In this document: one piece after another, positions 25,517-33,737 of the stretch | Layout of the letters: each line of letters starts with the position of its first letter | Position numbering within the stretch: position 1 is the first letter of the stretch | DNA from: Paenibacillus lignilyticus | GTDB taxonomy: Bacteria > Bacillota > Bacilli > Paenibacillales > Paenibacillaceae | Direction of reading: 5' to 3' | Assembly (NCBI RefSeq): GCF_017942085.1 | Contig: NZ_JAGKSP010000012.1 | Location: 1-64,000 of the forward strand | DNA length: 64,000 nt | The notes under the pieces: model-generated | Databases searched by the model: none | Told to the model about the DNA's origin: nothing | Seen by the model: the letters and a program-made list of their open reading frames with translations, nothing else | Position numbers and translations under genes: made by a program

Positions 25517-26254
25517 TTAGCGGCTGCGAAGCTTCGAGAGCAGACGCAGAATTTCGATATAAAGCCAGACAAGCGTCACGATTAAGCCGAACGCGCCGTA
25601 CCATTCCATGTACTTCGGCGCTCCGCGCTGCGCCCCTTGCTCGATGAAATCGAAGTCGAGCACGAGATTAAGTGCAGCTACGATGACGATTACGAGCGAA
25701 ATCCCTATTCCGATCAAGCTGTTGTCATGCAAATACGGAACCGTCACGCCGAACATCCCAAGCACGATGCTGACCAGATACACCAGCGCGATGCCGGCTG
25801 TCGCCGCGAACACGCCAAGCTTGAAGTTCTCCGTAGCTTTGATAAGCCTTGTCTTGTAGGCTAGCAGCAAAGCGATGAACACACACATCGTAATTAACGC
25901 GGCTTGCAGCGTAATGCCGTTAAATCTTCCTTCGTAGCTGGCCGAAAGCGCCCCGAGGAACGCACCTTCCAGCGCGGCATAGACCGGTACGAGATATCGC
26001 GCCGTTGTCGGTTTGAAGCTGATCACGAGTGCCAGAATCAACCCGCCTATTGCTCCGCCAATCGCAAACCCCGTAACATTCTGACCATTGAAATACATCG
26101 ACCATGTGGCGAACGCGGCCCCAAGCAGAATTGCCAGTGTGATAAAAGCTTTGTTCACGGTACCTTCGATCGTCATGCGATCAGCACCAAGATAATGGCC
26201 TGATTTCTCGAAGGACTTGTCATTCAAAGTGGGATTACCGCTTCGACCCAGCAA
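25517..26254 (-). CDS. Bax inhibitor-1/YccA family membrane protein
   Basis: This protein of about 245 residues has seven hydrophobic helices and a conserved C-terminal region with LNLVLDFDFIEQGAQRGAPK and EWYGAFGLIVTLVWLYIEIL. The family includes YccA and calcium-leak channels such as BsYetJ. A TTG at 26254 lies seven bases after GAGGTG; the TTG at 26260 is too close to that site. It stands apart from the flanking operons and its transcript would run into the 5S-like fragment. Confidence 0.88.
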   Translation of the reverse strand: MLGRSGNPTLNDKSFEKSGHYLGADRMTIEGTVNKAFITLAILLGAAFATWSMYFNGQNVTGFAIGGAIGGLILALVISFKPTTARYLVPVYAALEGAFLGALSASYEGRFNGITLQAALITMCVFIALLLAYKTRLIKATENFKLGVFAATAGIALVYLVSIVLGMFGVTVPYLHDNSLIGIGISLVIVIVAALNLVLDFDFIEQGAQRGAPKYMEWYGAFGLIVTLVWLYIEILRLLSKLRSR

Positions 26255-26303
26255 GATCAATCACCTCATCCATAGATTTACATCTATTATAGCATTCTCA
26301 CTA

Positions 26304-27089
26304 TTAATCGGCATTAATCCAGCTTACGTCTTTATCTTTCAAATAAGCATGCCATTCCTTCGGCGCTTCCACATCGCTGACGATAATATCGACGTCTTTG
26401 ACATCGGCGATTTTGTAGAACTGCATGGCGCCGAACTTGGAGTGGTCCGACAAAATAATGCTTTGCTTCGCATGGCTCATCAGCTGCTTAGCCAATTGAC
26501 CGCGCTCGGCATCGAAGCTTGAAATCCCCTTCTCGATCATAATCCCGTCTATCGAGATGAAGGCTTTATCCGCGTAGAAATGCTCTACCATCCGCTCCGT
26601 TAATGCCCCGCTCACTCTGGCGTGTTTCGAATTCACCTTGCCGCCTAGAAAATAAATGTCGCCGGAGAAGAACCCTTTATTCTGGTAATCGATAAGCAAA
26701 TACATGATTGGGGCGGAGAGGGTGATCACCGTAATATTTTTACGATTGAGCAAATAGTGAACCATCTGAAGCGTCGTTGACCCGTCTTCGATAAAAATAA
26801 TATCGTTATCTTCCACGAGCGAAGCAGCGGCGCGTCCGATCCGCTTCTTCTCTTCTGCCCGAATGACCTCGCGTTTGAGAGGCGTGGGCTCTTCGCGGGT
26901 TAAATTAATCTTCACCGCGCCGCCGTACACACGCTTCAGTTTATTCTGCTCTTCCAACTCCTCCATGTAGCGGCGAATCGTCTCCGAGGATACTTTTAAC
27001 TGATCCACTAAAGCTAATGTCCGTACTTTTCCCTCCAGGTTCAGTACATTTAAGATATAGTCCTTGCGTTCCTCGCCGATCAACGACAT
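26304..27089 (-). CDS. DeoR family transcriptional regulator
   Basis: This 261-residue regulator has an N-terminal DeoR helix-turn-helix (VRTLALVDQLKVSSETIRRYM, residues about 17-37, with the RVYGGA wing) and a DeoR C-terminal sensor domain (EDGSTTLQMVHYL, SDHSKFG). Such proteins usually sense phosphorylated metabolites and repress their own operon. AAGGAGG precedes the ATG. It is the last gene of the 2-aminoethylphosphonate operon, 15 bp after phnW, and so probably controls it; AEP operons are more often governed by LysR or GntR proteins. Confidence 0.92.
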   Translation of the reverse strand: MSLIGEERKDYILNVLNLEGKVRTLALVDQLKVSSETIRRYMEELEEQNKLKRVYGGAVKINLTREEPTPLKREVIRAEEKKRIGRAAASLVEDNDIIFIEDGSTTLQMVHYLLNRKNITVITLSAPIMYLLIDYQNKGFFSGDIYFLGGKVNSKHARVSGALTERMVEHFYADKAFISIDGIMIEKGISSFDAERGQLAKQLMSHAKQSIILSDHSKFGAMQFYKIADVKDVDIIVSDVEAPKEWHAYLKDKDVSWINAD

Positions 27090-27104
27090 GTGTACAGAAC
27101 CTCC

Positions 27105-28220
27105 TTACAGCCAGAAGCGTCTCCGCGCTACGGCTTCAATTAACCGTTCCATATCCGCAGCGTGCACATCGCCGATATTACCGATTCGGAACGTATCTGC
27201 GGCTGTGATCTTCCCAGGGTAAAGCACGAAGCCTTCTTCCTTCATCTCATTGTAGAAACGCTCGAAGGTAAACGACGGCGATTCCGGGAAGAAGAAGGAC
27301 GTAATGATAGGCGAATGGTAACGGGCAGGCAGCAGCGTTTGGAAACCAAGACGCTCCATTCCGCGAACGAGCATCCGCTGATTCGTTTCATACCGAAGCT
27401 GACGCGCTTTGACGCCGCCTTCATCCTGGAGCTCCAGCAACGCTTCATGGAAAGCATGCACCACATGCGTCGGGGAAGTGAACCGCCATTTGCCGTTGTA
27501 CCGCTCCATCGAATCCCATTGATCAACCAAATCCAGCGATAACGAGCGGGCAATTCCTTTACATTGCTCAAGCTTCTCCTTGACTGCGATGACAAAACCA
27601 AATCCCGGAACCCCTTGAATGCACTTGTTGCAGCTGCTGATTAAGAAATCGATGCCGAGCTCCCGCACATCCAGCTCGATGCCGCCAAACGTGCTCATGG
27701 CATCGACGATCAGCACTTTTCCGTGACGCTTCACCGTGCCCGCAATGGCTTCGAGCGGATTTAACATGCCGGTGGTTGTTTCGCCGTGCACCATAGCCAC
27801 ATGAGTGATGGAGCTGTCTGCGGTCAGCACTTCATCGAGATGATGGGGATTCGCGGGCTCCGTTTCGCCGAAATCAAGCACGACCGTCTCTATCCCCAAC
27901 AGGTTCGCCATTTGTACAATACGCTGCCCGTATGCGCCATTCACCAGCACCGCCAGCTTGCCGGCCTGCGGAATGACAGATCCAATGACCGACTCCACGC
28001 AATACGTGCCGCTTCCTTGCAGTAACACGCTCGTATAGGAATCAGGCCGTTTCGTTGCCAACTGCACCAGCTTTGCTCGAATGTCTTGGACCAGATCATT
28101 ATAGTCTTTGTCCCACGTACACCAGTCCCGCAGCATGGCCGCCTTGACTCGTTTTGTCGTGCTGAGCGGACCTGGTGTTAGGAGTAAATACGGGTTCTCG
28201 GGAATGTTTGCGTAGGTCAT
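27105..28220 (-). CDS. phnW: 2-aminoethylphosphonate--pyruvate transaminase
   Basis: This 371-residue PLP enzyme transfers the amino group of 2-aminoethylphosphonate to pyruvate, giving phosphonoacetaldehyde and alanine. It begins with the family motif LLLTPGPLSTT and carries the PLP lysine Lys199 in SCNKCIQGVPGFG. The start at 28220 has AGGGGGA upstream; the longer frame overlaps phnX. Its ATG overlaps the phnX stop in an ATGA. PhnX, which consumes its product, is immediately upstream. Confidence 0.96.
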   Translation of the reverse strand: MTYANIPENPYLLLTPGPLSTTKRVKAAMLRDWCTWDKDYNDLVQDIRAKLVQLATKRPDSYTSVLLQGSGTYCVESVIGSVIPQAGKLAVLVNGAYGQRIVQMANLLGIETVVLDFGETEPANPHHLDEVLTADSSITHVAMVHGETTTGMLNPLEAIAGTVKRHGKVLIVDAMSTFGGIELDVRELGIDFLISSCNKCIQGVPGFGFVIAVKEKLEQCKGIARSLSLDLVDQWDSMERYNGKWRFTSPTHVVHAFHEALLELQDEGGVKARQLRYETNQRMLVRGMERLGFQTLLPARYHSPIITSFFFPESPSFTFERFYNEMKEEGFVLYPGKITAADTFRIGNIGDVHAADMERLIEAVARRRFWL

Positions 28221-29017
28221 GGTTTGTCCCCCTGCGCCAATCGAGCATTGATCTCCGCAATAACGGTGTCCAGCTCGCCAATAGAGTCGATGACATAGTG
28301 TGCGCCGGCTGCGCGATACTTGAGCTCGACAGCTTGCAGCTTCTCCTTTAATTCTTCCGGAGGACAAGCCGCCACTTCCGCTTCCGTCAGGCCGAGCTCA
28401 CTGCTGCCTTTCAGAATGCCCACGGTCCAAACGCCTGCATTTACGCCTTCTTGAATATCGCTGATCGTATCCCCTGCTTTGGCCATGTGCTTCATCGGAT
28501 AAAGGCCAAGACGAATGGCATTTTCATAGATCATCCACGGATATGGACGCCCAGCCGGCACATCATCCGGAGTAACGAGACAATCCGGCGCATACCCTCT
28601 CTTCTTCGCTTCTGCCGAAACGACTTTCATCATTTCGAAGGTATAGCCGGTCGTGGAACCGATCTTGATCCCTTGCTCACGCAGCCGCTCCATCAGCGCA
28701 ATGACGCCTCGGATAGGTTCTGCATAGTTAGCCAGAATGGAGAACAGAAGGCGTTCGAAATCGGCATACATCTCATTCACATCGACATCATTCGGGGTTC
28801 TGCCGTATTTGTCCTCCCACAGCCCGGCAATACGCTCCATCTCGCATAATGTTCGCAAATGATCGATTTTCAGCATCCCCATTGGCTTGCGTGCTTCTTC
28901 CCATGTAATGTCGATGCCTTTATTGGCGAATACCTCTATAAACACCGCTACCGGTGCGAAACATCCGTAATCAACCGCAGTACCTGCCCAATCCAAAATA
29001 ACTCCTTTAATGCTCAT
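28217..29017 (-). CDS. phnX: Phosphonoacetaldehyde hydrolase
   Basis: This 266-residue HAD-superfamily enzyme cleaves the C-P bond of phosphonoacetaldehyde to acetaldehyde and phosphate. It matches the Bacillus cereus enzyme closely: nucleophile Asp9 in LDWAGTAVDYGCF and Schiff-base Lys50 in RKPMGMLKIDH, exactly 41 residues apart as in the reference (Asp12/Lys53), and TPDDVPAGRPYPWM. The start MSIKG is preceded by AAAGGAGG. It follows the permease by 17 bp and overlaps phnW by four bases. Confidence 0.97.
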   Translation of the reverse strand: MSIKGVILDWAGTAVDYGCFAPVAVFIEVFANKGIDITWEEARKPMGMLKIDHLRTLCEMERIAGLWEDKYGRTPNDVDVNEMYADFERLLFSILANYAEPIRGVIALMERLREQGIKIGSTTGYTFEMMKVVSAEAKKRGYAPDCLVTPDDVPAGRPYPWMIYENAIRLGLYPMKHMAKAGDTISDIQEGVNAGVWTVGILKGSSELGLTEAEVAACPPEELKEKLQAVELKYRAAGAHYVIDSIGELDTVIAEINARLAQGDKP

Positions 29018-29034
29018 TGTCCTCATTGCCTCCT

Positions 29035-30714
29035 TTATTTGTGAACCTGCCATGCTTCGGACTGCCTTCTTATGCGTTTTACCGCCAGCTCATAGAGTGA
29101 CCGGACGACTATATTCGTGAGGACTATCAAGGTGGACATGGCAGCTGCAGCCGCGACGTCGCCGGCATCATCCATATTAACGATGGAAACGGAAGCCAAG
29201 TTCGTATCGGCAGAGCGCAGAAAAATCACGGCAGATACGGTAACCATGGCATTAACGAAATAGTAGATCGCATTCTCCAGAATGACCGGCAACGACAACG
29301 GGACCGTTACGCGCAGGAAGGTGCGATAGAACGGAACACGCATCGATTCCGAGACAAGCTCGAACTCTTTATCCAGCTTCTTCAGTGAAGCTGTCGCCGT
29401 AATGAACGGCACGGAATAGAAGTGAACGATATTCGCGAGAACAATAATCGCCAGGGTGCCGTAAATTCCGCCAAGCGGGTTGCCCGGATTATTAAAGAAG
29501 AAGATATAAGCGAGACCTACGACCATCCCGGGCAACGCAACAGGCAGGATGGAGAGGAAATATCCGGCTTCGCGCAATAGCTTCAATTCTTTGGACTTCT
29601 CGATAAAATAAGCAAACACGAAAGTGACGATCGTACCGATTACAGCGGTGAAGAAAGCGGCTTTCAAGCTGTTCACATACGGTCCAAGTCCGCCGGCGGC
29701 GACTCTAGTAAAGTCGTAATGCTTCAAGCCGAAGCTCAGATCGTAAGGCCATACTTTGACGCAGGAAGCATACACCATCGTCACGAGCGGAATAAGAATG
29801 CCTAATGCCACGACCGTGCTGAATACGGTGAACAGGATATCGCGCGTTAGTTTCCTCTCCACGCGGTAAGGTGTGGATTTGGCTGACAGCATGGAACGCT
29901 GCTTACGGTCGACATATCGGTTCACAACGAACGCGATTACGGCCGGTACGGTAAGCAGGATGCCGACTGCCGCTCCCATGGACATATTTTGCTGGCCGAT
30001 AACCTGCTTGTAGATGTCGGTCGCCAGCACATTAAACGAGCCGCCAACCGCCTGAGGTGCTCCGAAATCGGTAAACGATGCGGTAAAACATACAAACACG
30101 GCGCTGATTAAGCCATATTTGACCGAAGGCACTGTCACCGTGAAGAACCTTCTCAGCTTGCCGGCCCCCATCGACTCTGCGGCTTCATAGAGACGGAAGT
30201 CGGTCATCGAAAGGGCCGTCAGGAAAATCATGTAGGCTTGCGGGAAAATGTAGATGACTTCCGAGATGATGATGCCAACCGGGCCGTACAAATGGATGTT
30301 GATTCCCGGGATATGACCGAAAAACCCGGTCGTAATAAACCCTTGATTCCCAAACAAATACGTCAAAGCGATACCATGCATGATGGTGGGTTCAAATAAC
30401 GGCAGCAAAGCCGCGTATTTAAAGAACCCTTTGCCCCACACGCCTGTTCTCGATATGCCAAAGGCATAGAAAAAAGCAAGCGTACCTGCGATTATCGTAG
30501 AAACAACAGAGATATAGATCGTATTCGTTAAGGATTGGGACAAGGCCGGTGTCGTGAAATAATGAATGAAATTAGCCAGTCCGTTAAATTGACCATCCCG
30601 ATTCAGAAAAGCTTTGCTGAACAGGGTACATAGTGGGAATAATACGATCACCATTAAGATGAATACGACGCTCACGATCATGACGCGGCGTATCCATTGC
30701 TCACGGTCTCTCAT
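29035..30714 (-). CDS. 2-aminoethylphosphonate ABC transporter permease (fused)
   Basis: This 559-residue protein has about twelve transmembrane helices arranged as two fused permease halves, the layout of ferric-iron FbpB-type and 2-aminoethylphosphonate permeases. Both halves carry EAA loops (LYEAAESMGAGKLRRFFTVTVP and FELVSESMRVPFYRTFLRVTVP). The stop of the ATPase gene upstream overlaps its start by four bases. Location directly before phnX and phnW indicates 2-aminoethylphosphonate as substrate, although sequence alone would also fit iron. Confidence 0.9.
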   Translation of the reverse strand: MRDREQWIRRVMIVSVVFILMVIVLFPLCTLFSKAFLNRDGQFNGLANFIHYFTTPALSQSLTNTIYISVVSTIIAGTLAFFYAFGISRTGVWGKGFFKYAALLPLFEPTIMHGIALTYLFGNQGFITTGFFGHIPGINIHLYGPVGIIISEVIYIFPQAYMIFLTALSMTDFRLYEAAESMGAGKLRRFFTVTVPSVKYGLISAVFVCFTASFTDFGAPQAVGGSFNVLATDIYKQVIGQQNMSMGAAVGILLTVPAVIAFVVNRYVDRKQRSMLSAKSTPYRVERKLTRDILFTVFSTVVALGILIPLVTMVYASCVKVWPYDLSFGLKHYDFTRVAAGGLGPYVNSLKAAFFTAVIGTIVTFVFAYFIEKSKELKLLREAGYFLSILPVALPGMVVGLAYIFFFNNPGNPLGGIYGTLAIIVLANIVHFYSVPFITATASLKKLDKEFELVSESMRVPFYRTFLRVTVPLSLPVILENAIYYFVNAMVTVSAVIFLRSADTNLASVSIVNMDDAGDVAAAAAMSTLIVLTNIVVRSLYELAVKRIRRQSEAWQVHK

Positions 30715-31760
30715 CCGAGCACCAACTTTTCAGGCTGAAAGTGGATGCACTTGTTCGCGGGCAATTCAAGGGATACGTTCGCATTTCGAGTTAACTGCAT
30801 GCGAGCGGCGGCTTGGGACGATATGTCCACAATCATCGTTTGAGCAGCAATGGTGCCCTTCGGAAATGCGACTTCCTGCTGCTCAACCTGAACAGTCAGA
30901 CGATAGAAGGAACCGCGGAATTCAATCTGTCGCACAATGGCCGGAATCCCGTTAGCTACCGGCATCGCGTGAATATGAACATGCTCGGGGCGAATTGCCA
31001 TTCCGCCTTGCACAGGTGCGTCTTGGCCGGGATTCATGAAATTGATCGCGCCGATAAAATCAGCTACAAACGGGGAGGCCGGCACATGATAAACCTCTTG
31101 CGGCGTTCCGACCTGCTTGATTTCGGCATTGTTCATGACTACGATGCGGTCTGCCATCGTTAACGCTTCTTCTTGATCATGGGTAACCATGACCGTTGTA
31201 ATGCCAAGCTTCTCTTGCAGCTCGCAGATTTGCTCTCTCAGCTTCTCACGAACCTTGGCATCAAGCGCGGATAACGGTTCGTCCAGAAGCAGAAAGTCGG
31301 GAGACAATACAATCGCCCGAGCAAGCGCGATTCGCTGCTGTTGTCCGCCTGAGAGCTGCGCCGGGAAACGATCACCCATATGGGCCAGGTCTACGAGCTC
31401 CAGCACATGTCTGACTTTCTCGTCGATTTCTTTTCTGGAGAACTTCTTTCCATGCAAGCCGTAGGCCACGTTCTGATAGGCCGTCAAATTCGGAAACAGC
31501 GCGTACGATTGAAAAACCATTCCGAAATTGCGTTTTGCCGGAGGAAGCTTCGTGATCTCTTTGCCCCCTACCAGAACACTTCCTTCAGTGGGACTTTCGA
31601 GACCGGCGATAATGCGCAATAAGGTTGTTTTGCCGCATCCGCTTGGACCTAACAAACATATGAATTCACCTTTTTGAATGGTGAGATTGATATCCTTGAG
31701 TGCGGTAAATGAGCCGAAATGTTTATGAATATGTCGCAGTGACAGGTAAGCTTGTGACAT
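30711..31760 (-). CDS. phnT: 2-aminoethylphosphonate ABC transporter ATP-binding protein
   Basis: This 349-residue ATPase has Walker A GPSGCGKTT (38-46), signature LSGGQQQRIALARA, Walker B FLLLDEPLSALD and an H-loop (VMVTHDQEEA), followed by a TOBE-type C-terminal domain. It resembles PotA/FbpC-class importers. It overlaps the fused permease gene by four bases and follows the binding-protein gene after a hairpin. The name phnT is used by analogy with the AEP transporter and rests on context. Confidence 0.88.
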   Translation of the reverse strand: MSQAYLSLRHIHKHFGSFTALKDINLTIQKGEFICLLGPSGCGKTTLLRIIAGLESPTEGSVLVGGKEITKLPPAKRNFGMVFQSYALFPNLTAYQNVAYGLHGKKFSRKEIDEKVRHVLELVDLAHMGDRFPAQLSGGQQQRIALARAIVLSPDFLLLDEPLSALDAKVREKLREQICELQEKLGITTVMVTHDQEEALTMADRIVVMNNAEIKQVGTPQEVYHVPASPFVADFIGAINFMNPGQDAPVQGGMAIRPEHVHIHAMPVANGIPAIVRQIEFRGSFYRLTVQVEQQEVAFPKGTIAAQTMIVDISSQAAARMQLTRNANVSLELPANKCIHFQPEKLVLG

Positions 31761-31825
31761 AAGAGCCTCCCTTTAATTGACTTCTATCTGTAGCGTACGG
31801 TCGCTTGCCGGCTCATGGTTAAAGT

Positions 31826-31862
31826 AAAAGCTGCTCGGCAGCTTACCCGCGCAGCTTTTTCC
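31826..31862 (-). terminator. Hairpin between phosphonate binding protein and ATPase
   Basis: AAAAGCTGC at 31826-31834 and GCAGCTTTT at 31851-31859 form a stem, followed on the minus strand by TTTTAC. It is a weak, probably partial terminator that would raise the ratio of binding protein to membrane components. Confidence 0.6.
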
Positions 31863-31894
31863 TTTTTGACTACCGGTAGCGTGTCGATCAGCAT

Positions 31895-32998
31895 TTATTC
31901 TGTTTTGGGCTCGCTCTTCGCGTTATAGCGTTTATCCCACTCCGCTAAGATGGCTTCTCTGTTTTTTGCCGCTTCATAGAAGTCATTCTTAATCAGCTGC
32001 TGCACCGGATCCTGCGAATAACCTTCGGGAATAACCGTTGTATCGGCTTTCGTCGCAAGGATTGCGTAGTTCTTGTTGTATTCCTTCATCGCATCGTCGG
32101 TAATGGCCCAATCCAGAAAATCCTTTGCCGTTTGCTTAATCGTTGCTTTCTTCATCAGTGCATTCGCTTCCACATCCCAGCCTGAACCTTCTTTCGGGAA
32201 CACAACCTCAACCGGGGAACCGTTCTTCTGTTCTTCGATACCGCGGTAGCCGAAGGAGATGCCGATTGGATACTCTCCTGTTCCTGCCATCTTCGCGGGC
32301 TTGGAGCCGGAATGCACATACATCGCAATGTTGTCGTTCAGTTTATCCATGTACGACCATGCACCGTCTTGACCTTTCAGTTGAACGAGTCCGGATACAG
32401 TCAGGAATCCCGTTCCCGAAGAAGAGGGGTTTGGCATCGTGATAAGACCTTTGTATTCGGGTTTGATCAAATCCTCGTAGGATTGCGGAATAGGCAGGTT
32501 CTTCTTCTCAAGCTCGGGTTTGTTCACGACAAAAGCGGTTTCCCAAGCGTCGATGCCGACCCAATGAGCAGGTTCATTCTTGTCTTTGAAATCCGGTTGG
32601 ATGCGCTCCACACCTGCCGGCGAGTAGCCTTCGAGCATTTCATTCTGGTCAAGCACGAGCAAGCTCGTTGCCGCAACGCCCCAAACGACGTCAGCTTGCG
32701 GATTGTCTTTCTCTGCCAGCAGCTTCGCTGTGATAACGCCCGTTGAATCACGGACGATGTTCAATTTAGTATCCGGGTACTTTTCTTTGAACGTCACCAG
32801 GTACGCGTTAATTTGATCATCTTCAAGCGCCGTGTAGATCGTCAAATCCTTGCTCTCTGTATCTGCTCCGCCGTTGGCCCCCGCATTCGCCCCAGCTGAT
32901 GCTTGTTCTGTATTTGCTTCCGGTTTGGCTTGTCCGCAAGCTGCCATAATGGAGATTGTCATCAATGTTAGAACGATAAGTGCGATAAACCTATTCAT
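31895..32998 (-). CDS. phnS: 2-aminoethylphosphonate ABC transporter substrate-binding lipoprotein
   Basis: This 367-residue family 1 binding protein has a lipoprotein signal (ISIMAACGQ), a Gly/Ala-rich linker and the iron/AEP-type binding fold (DLTIYTALEDDQINAYLVTF; NPSSSGTGFLTVSGLVQ). It is the first gene of the operon running to 26304. Sequence similarity alone would also allow an iron-binding role; the phnXW neighbours favour 2-aminoethylphosphonate. Confidence 0.88.
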   Translation of the reverse strand: MNRFIALIVLTLMTISIMAACGQAKPEANTEQASAGANAGANGGADTESKDLTIYTALEDDQINAYLVTFKEKYPDTKLNIVRDSTGVITAKLLAEKDNPQADVVWGVAATSLLVLDQNEMLEGYSPAGVERIQPDFKDKNEPAHWVGIDAWETAFVVNKPELEKKNLPIPQSYEDLIKPEYKGLITMPNPSSSGTGFLTVSGLVQLKGQDGAWSYMDKLNDNIAMYVHSGSKPAKMAGTGEYPIGISFGYRGIEEQKNGSPVEVVFPKEGSGWDVEANALMKKATIKQTAKDFLDWAITDDAMKEYNKNYAILATKADTTVIPEGYSQDPVQQLIKNDFYEAAKNREAILAEWDKRYNAKSEPKTE

Positions 32999-33030
32999 GA
33001 TTCGTTTTCACTCCCTATTTATTCAGCTCG

Positions 33031-33042
33031 GCTTGGCCAAGC
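33031..33042. promoter_or_regulatory. 12-bp perfect palindrome before the phosphonate operon
   Basis: GCTTGGCCAAGC is a perfect palindrome 33 bp before the start of the binding-protein gene. It is a candidate operator for the DeoR regulator encoded at the end of the operon; this is inferred from position only. Confidence 0.4.
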
Positions 33043-33189
33043 TTCGATACTCTAAATATAGGGACCAATTGTAATTTCAATATTAAATGCAAGTTAAGAA
33101 ATTGTTTTTGTTTATATATTCGTTGTTTTTGGTTGTGTTTCGAAGGTGGACAAAATTATCGAGGCATCGTACCGATGGGCACCTGTCAT

Positions 33190-33425
33190 ACATTCAACAT
33201 TTCACCTTCCAACCAGTTGGCCTCCAACATTCACACATCCGGTTACTTAACCTGTTCCGTAGCCCACATTCCTCGCATTCAGCATTCCACGCTCCCACCC
33301 ATTCCTCCATCCACACAGTCGGCCTAATATTCACACATCCGGTAACTCGAATCCCATTCCGCAGCCACATTCCACGCACTCAACATTTCACTTTCTACCC
33401 TCCGCTTTCCACGCCCCAACTTCAA
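33190..33425. repeat. Degenerate 100-bp direct repeat, pyrimidine-rich
   Basis: ATTCACACATCCGG occurs at 33229 and again at 33329, each followed by a related stretch with ATTCCG-AGCC-CATTCC-CGCA. The region is C/T/A-rich on the plus strand and has no convincing gene. It sits in the 739-bp gap between the phosphonate operon and the kinase at 33738. Confidence 0.6.
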
Positions 33426-33436
33426 CATGTTCCGAA

Positions 33437-33577
33437 ATTCTAACGAATCGTACAGGTCTTATATTGGGAAATCCGGTTCCAATTCACATAAAAACTCCAA
33501 AATAAGGCTTCTAAGATTCGTTAGAATTTTTCTGGTGCCATTTTGGCGCAAATAAGGCCTGTACGATTCGTTAGCGC
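33437..33577. repeat. Three-block inverted array (ATTCTAACGAATC family), copy 2
   Basis: The 28-bp block seen at 14893-15083 recurs forward at 33437-33464 and inverse at 33500-33527 and 33550-33577. Centre spacings are 63 and 50 bp, identical to the last two spacings of the first array. The 22-bp linker between the inverse blocks (TTTTTCTGGTGCCATTTTGG) also resembles its counterpart at 15034-15055. Confidence 0.85.
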
Positions 33578-33680
33578 ATTCCACGATCTCCACTGGGCTA
33601 CGGTGAAAAACGGTAAAGGCTGACCGCCGTCATGCGAACTGGCCGCGCACGGGGAGCCGCTCGAGGCCTGCCAATAACAA

Positions 33681-33724
33681 AAAGAACCTCCCGCGCTATG
33701 CTGAAGCGCAAGAGGTTCTTCATT
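33681..33724 (-). terminator. Terminator of the orphan kinase gene
   Basis: AAGAACCTC at about 33682-33690 and GAGGTTCTT at about 33712-33720 flank an inner GCGCTATGCTGAAGCGC hairpin, just past the stop codon at 33738. Confidence 0.75.
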
Positions 33725-33737
33725 GTTGGATCCAACT

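Noticed and set aside
29035..32998. Assignment of the transporter as a ferric iron importer
   Set aside because: Sequence class alone allows it, but the tight coupling to phnX and phnW favours 2-aminoethylphosphonate.
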